Below are positions 60,680 through 64,000 of a stretch of 64,000 bases of DNA, one piece after another. The position numbers were made by a program, and so were the translations under genes. Below the pieces are notes generated by a model. The model did no database searches. It was not told the origin of the DNA and saw only the letters and a list, made by a program, of their open reading frames with translations. Positions within the stretch are counted from its first letter, which is position 1. Each line of letters opens with the position of its first letter. This DNA comes from Saccharomycopsis malanga (taxonomy: Eukaryota; Ascomycota; Saccharomycetes; Ascoideales; Saccharomycopsidaceae): contig CP025322.1 of the NCBI GenBank assembly GCA_004014935.1, positions 682,001 to 746,000 of the forward strand, given 5' to 3'.

Positions 60680-61144
60680 ATGTTGAAAGAAATTGTTGGC
60701 TTGGGGACGGACGTTGTAAATGTCCTACGATTCAAGGCCATTGTAACAGGACATGGATTGCAAAGTACATATGTTGATAGATTAGCTCGACGGATACTCA
60801 ACCCCAAATATGAATATCCCAAGTTTGCTGAAATAAGAGACAAGTATAAAACGTGTAATTTTGAAAATGATAACGAAATACGGAGATGCTGCTATCTTTT
60901 TGCCGGCTCATGGGCATCAAAGGAAGCTTTGTTCAAAACGTTAGATTTGACTCAGCAGAAAAAGTTTGAGTTCAAAAATTGGTATAAGACGAATGATAGT
61001 AGTGGAAGACCTTCAATACAAGAAGATGGCAACCAGGTTCTGCAACAGGAGAGTTTTATGCTAAGCTTGAGCCATGATAACGACATTTTGATAGCCACTG
61101 TTCTCCGTCAGAGGCATTGTAATTCAAATAATGATGAACGATGA
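60680..61144 (+). CDS. PPT2: Mitochondrial phosphopantetheine:protein transferase
   Basis: A 154-residue AcpS-type enzyme that attaches 4'-phosphopantetheine to mitochondrial acyl carrier protein, needed for lipoic acid synthesis. The two family motifs are present: VGLGTDVVNVLRF at the N-terminus with the metal-binding Asp, and FAGSWASKEALFKTL (W-x2-KEAxxK) in the middle. The C-terminal LSLSHD completes the active site. Start at ATG 60680 (MLKEIVGLGTDVV). Three more open codons upstream start with TTG. Yeast Ppt2 is 173 residues. Confidence 0.9.
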   Translation: MLKEIVGLGTDVVNVLRFKAIVTGHGLQSTYVDRLARRILNPKYEYPKFAEIRDKYKTCNFENDNEIRRCCYLFAGSWASKEALFKTLDLTQQKKFEFKNWYKTNDSSGRPSIQEDGNQVLQQESFMLSLSHDNDILIATVLRQRHCNSNNDER

Positions 61145-61630
61145 AAAATATAGATGCAATAAACGATAATGACGGCGCTTATAGAGAATTAACGAACGGT
61201 GTTTTAAATTTTCCACACATGTCCTAGTATGTATAATAAAAACAATCAACATACTATCGTAAATAACCCATAATTATCAATGGCCTAAATGGTCATAGAG
61301 CTTCAAACAGAACAAGTCTTATTCATGTCAGAAGACCAACAACATAGACTTGATACACAACGGCAAAAAATACATAAACAAACATGTGATCCAGTTTTGG
61401 CAACACCAACCCATCTACGATTGATTCAACAAGTTTGTTCGCAGTGTAAAATACTTTTTATGTCTACTTCAAATGCATTGAAGAATATGAATACAATATA
61501 AAATCTAACAACTATAAAAAGTGTATGTGAAAAACAAAAAGCAATGAAGACAAGAACTATATAAATGTCCAACTTTCTGTAGCTAATCGTTAACTGAAAA
61601 AAAAAATAGCAGAAAAAAAAAGAAAATTAT
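61145..61630. other. PPT2-GUA1 convergent intergenic region
   Basis: About 490 bp. A 70-codon ATG frame (61289-61501) has no recognisable family and its composition follows the local AT-rich sequence. A run of A's near 61600-61620 lies beside the GUA1 stop. Confidence 0.35.
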
Positions 61631-63211
61631 TTACTCCCATTCAACAGTAGCAGGTGGCTTGGAAGTGATGTCGTAGACAACTCTAGCAACACCATCGACT
61701 TCGTTGACAATTCTACTGGAGACGTGCTTCAAGAACTTGGCGTCGAAAACGAACCAATCAGCAGTCATAAAGTCAATGGTTTCGATAGCTCTTAAAGCAA
61801 TAACTTGTTCGTAGACTCTTTGGTCACCCATGACACCGACAGTTTTAACTGGCAACAAGCAAGCAAAAGCTTGGGAAATTTTTTCGTACAAACCAAAGTT
61901 TCTGATTTCTTCAATGTAAATGTTGTCAGCCTTTCTTGCGATTTCAACTTGTTCCTTGGTGACCTCACCAAGAATTCTGATAGCAATACCTGGACCTGGG
62001 AATGGATGTCTCCAGACCAATTCATGAGATATACCCAACAATTCACCCAAATGTCTAACCTCGTCCTTGAACAATTCTCTAAGAGGTTCGATCAATTTCA
62101 ACTTCATGTCTTCCAATAAGCCACCGACGTTGTGATGGGTCTTAATAGTTTGGGAAGGACCTTTAAAAGAAATGGATTCAATGACATCTGGATATAATGT
62201 ACCTTGCAACAAAAATTCGATTTCTTTGTCATCATGTTTAGGCTTGATTTTGGAAGCTTCTCTCTCGAAAACATGGATGAAAGTGTTACCAATAATCTTT
62301 CTCTTCTTTTCTGGATCGGTAACTCCCTTCAATTTTCCAAGAAACTCTTCAGAAGCGTCAATGACAGTCAAATCAATTCCTAAACCGCCAGAAAGAGTTT
62401 TCTTGACGTTTTCGGCTTCATTTAATCTCAAGACACCATTGTCCACCAAAATGGCATGGAATCTGTCACCAATAGCTTCGGTCATCAACTTGGCAGCAAC
62501 CGTAGAGTCAACACCTCCTGAAACAGCACCAATGACCTCAGCAGTAGGACCAACCAACTGTCTGATTCTCTTGATTTCAGTTTCAATAAAGTTTTCCATA
62601 GTCCAGTTGTTTTGACATTGACAAATGTCAATAGCAAAGTTTCTCAACAAGAACTTACCTTGTGGAGAATGAGTGACCTCTGGATGGAATTGCAAACCGT
62701 AAATTGGCTTCTCGGTGTGTGCAATAGCAGCATACGGAGAGTTGGTACTGGTAGCAACAGTTTTGAACCCAGTAGGCAAGGCTGATAACTTGTCATGATG
62801 AGACATCCAAACCTTAGAATTGTCAACGTCCTTGAACAAAGGAGAAGACTTGTCCTCAACATTTATGACAGCAGGACCGTATTCCCTCTTGTCACCTCTG
62901 GCAACGCCCTTACCGTTGATCCAGGCCAATTCTTGCATACCGTAACATATACCCAAAATTGGGACATTAAGGTCGAAGATAGCATGGTCAACATGTGGAG
63001 CGTCCTCGGCAAAAACAGAGTATGGACCGCCGGACAAAATAATACCTTTTGGTTTCCAGGTCAAGTCCTTGATCTTCTGGGTGCAGGGCAACATTTCAGC
63101 ATACACATTAAACTCTCTCAAACGACGAGTGATCAAGTGCGAATATTGGGAACCAAAGTCCAACACCAAGATGGTATCGAAAGCTTGGGAAACTTCTTCT
63201 GGAGCAGCCAT
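61631..63211 (-). CDS. GUA1: GMP synthetase, glutamine-hydrolysing
   Basis: A 526-residue cytosolic enzyme that converts XMP to GMP with glutamine and ATP, the last step of guanine nucleotide synthesis. The class I amidotransferase triad is present: C89 in GICYGMQ, H176 and E178 in FHPEV. The ATP-pyrophosphatase P-loop is SGGVDST at 231-237. The synthetase part continues with [15 protein letters not shown] and [13 protein letters not shown] to the conserved C-terminus KPPATVEWE. Length equals S. cerevisiae Gua1 (525). Codons are biased as for a highly expressed gene. RRPE, Reb1 and PAC-type motifs sit upstream. Confidence 0.98.
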   Translation of the reverse strand: MAAPEEVSQAFDTILVLDFGSQYSHLITRRLREFNVYAEMLPCTQKIKDLTWKPKGIILSGGPYSVFAEDAPHVDHAIFDLNVPILGICYGMQELAWINGKGVARGDKREYGPAVINVEDKSSPLFKDVDNSKVWMSHHDKLSALPTGFKTVATSTNSPYAAIAHTEKPIYGLQFHPEVTHSPQGKFLLRNFAIDICQCQNNWTMENFIETEIKRIRQLVGPTAEVIGAVSGGVDSTVAAKLMTEAIGDRFHAILVDNGVLRLNEAENVKKTLSGGLGIDLTVIDASEEFLGKLKGVTDPEKKRKIIGNTFIHVFEREASKIKPKHDDKEIEFLLQGTLYPDVIESISFKGPSQTIKTHHNVGGLLEDMKLKLIEPLRELFKDEVRHLGELLGISHELVWRHPFPGPGIAIRILGEVTKEQVEIARKADNIYIEEIRNFGLYEKISQAFACLLPVKTVGVMGDQRVYEQVIALRAIETIDFMTADWFVFDAKFLKHVSSRIVNEVDGVARVVYDITSKPPATVEWE

Positions 63212-63753
63212 GATGATGTAGGTAACAAGTGGGCAGACTTAGTTAACAAAGCAAGGGAGAGGAATACTTTGCCAAGGCAATCACCAAACTCCTCCGAAGA
63301 CTTTAAAAGATAACATCGGGCAAAAATATCAATATTGTGCCTCGATGACATATCTGAAAATTTTTTGAAATTTTCACTGGTTACCCGGTTGCTGAGATGA
63401 GGATGCTGCATTGAAAGACATTATAATGCGTGTTAGTACATATTTATGCAGCATAGTGCATACTTATGCAGGCTGTGTGGATGGCAGAAACATAATACCA
63501 GCATGCCAAGGTATTGAAAGAGCACGGTTTAGAGCTTATGAATTATATGAATGAAGTGAAGGTTTGTTGATATTTTTTTTGCCCAAATATAATATAATAG
63601 CCGAATTGATTCTTATTACGGAAATATATTATTTATGGTTATGGAGCACTGTTGGGGCTAACCAACAAAGAGCGTGGCCCTCAAGGTACCTGTAGTAAGA
63701 CAAATGTCAATTTAGTGCTTGAATTATGAAGAAGCAGGCTGTAAGAGGTGGAA
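63212..63753. promoter_or_regulatory. GUA1 divergent promoter with RRPE, Reb1 and PAC-type motifs
   Basis: Upstream of GUA1 lie an RRPE-like TGAAAATTTTTTGAAA (63355-63370), a perfect Reb1 site TTACCCGG (63381-63388) and GATGAG (63396-63401). Farther out CATATTTATGCAG (63439-63451) and CATACTTATGCAG (63459-63471) repeat with one mismatch and a 20-bp period, two helical turns. Confidence 0.5.
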
Positions 63754-64000
63754 ATGGATAAGGAAGTGCATCGGGAATTGAGTGTTCTTATTACAAAAAC
63801 ATCGCTTGCCTTGATAGCATGTGGAGTACTTTTGCTTTTCCAGGTCAGTTCGAGAATTGCATTTACGGTTTTCGTAATTATCATGATGTCGAGTCTTTAC
63901 AAAAGCAAAATATTGAACTTGTTTTTTAACAAGGTTGTTGAGGTTGATATGCCAAAGCATAGATTAGAGCTTGTTAATACAATTTGTTCATTGCAAAATT
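63754..64000 (+). CDS. 5' end of a membrane protein gene, truncated by the window
   Basis: ATG at 63754 opens a frame that stays open to the right edge, at least 82 codons. The peptide begins MDKEVHRELSVLITKTS and has two hydrophobic stretches, TSLALIACGVLLLFQV and IAFTVFVIIMMSSLY, separated by a short polar turn, so an integral membrane protein is likely. After them comes a basic-then-amphipathic segment (KSKILNLFFNKVVEVDM). Too little is present to name a family. Confidence 0.55.
   Translation, partial: MDKEVHRELSVLITKTSLALIACGVLLLFQVSSRIAFTVFVIIMMSSLYKSKILNLFFNKVVEVDMPKHRLELVNTICSLQN

Noticed and set aside
61289-61501. A 70-codon gene between PPT2 and GUA1
   Set aside because: No family, random-looking composition, located between two converging 3' ends.
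1-64000. LTR retrotransposons, solo LTRs or virus-like elements
   Set aside because: No reverse transcriptase, integrase or capsid-type frame and no LTR-like repeat pair with short target duplications was seen.

Overview
This window is nuclear chromosomal DNA of a budding yeast (Saccharomycotina). It is AT-rich and gene-dense. About 28 of its roughly 30 protein genes read as single open frames, and most are close homologues of named Saccharomyces cerevisiae genes. I see no spliceosomal intron in a recognised gene and no intact tRNA, rRNA, CRISPR array, LTR element or LINE. Small blocks of S. cerevisiae gene order survive: DAP1-MRPL40-SPT14 are all near YPL170-175 there, CDC31-GCD1 near YOR257-260, and NNK1 with TPO5 near YKL171-174. 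The mixture of these blocks points to a lineage outside the immediate Saccharomyces group. I could not decide whether CTG codes for leucine or serine, because CTG is rare at strongly conserved positions.

Layout, left to right. 1-13.9 kb: the 3' end of an unrecognised gene, a TCP11/SOK1-like protein, the mitochondrial iron carrier MRS4, the translation regulator CAF20 divergent from the ribosome-assembly factor TMA16, an orphan reading frame without a good start, the F1-ATPase chaperone ATP12 and the proteasome subunit PRE2. 15-34.3 kb: five rightward genes, the kinase NNK1, the helicase SEN1, the SWI/SNF subunit SWI3, the polyamine transporter TPO5 and the Vps4 partner VFA1. 35-46.7 kb: a hotdog thioesterase-like protein, the ArfGAP AGE2, ribosomal protein RPL3, the autophagy receptor ATG27, the heme protein DAP1, mitochondrial ribosomal protein MRPL40 and the centrin CDC31. 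47.7-64 kb: the GPI-anchor glycosyltransferase SPT14, the RBR ligase ITT1, a DHA1 multidrug-type transporter, eIF2B-gamma GCD1, an unrecognised nuclear protein, phosphopantetheinyl transferase PPT2, GMP synthetase GUA1 and the 5' end of a membrane protein gene running off the edge.

The most unusual content is a family of four short interspersed elements between 34.7 and 47.6 kb, two on each strand. They share a tRNA-like 5' head with RNA polymerase III A-box and, in two copies, B-box sequences. They also share a conserved 3' domain of about 90 bp and, in three copies, a TTA-type tail. Three copies have target-site duplications of 14, 15 and 13 bp (the last with one mismatch) that abut the same family 5' end. 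This is the signature of tRNA-derived SINEs inserted by target-primed reverse transcription, which to my knowledge is very rare in budding yeasts.

Several promoters carry recognisable sites that fit the genes: a proteasome control element at PRE2, PAC plus RRPE motifs at TMA16 and GUA1, sterol-response-like TCGTATA at DAP1, and Cbf1 and Reb1 sites at RPL3. Short upstream reading frames precede MRS4, NNK1, SWI3 and ITT1. The window holds no operon-like pathway cluster; the shared theme is translation, ribosome and mitochondrial housekeeping.

Start codons given here are the first plausible in-frame ATG. For several genes (ATP12, SWI3, TPO5, VFA1, the thioesterase, ATG27, ITT1, CAF20, PPT2 and the nuclear protein) the open frame extends farther upstream without an ATG that fits.
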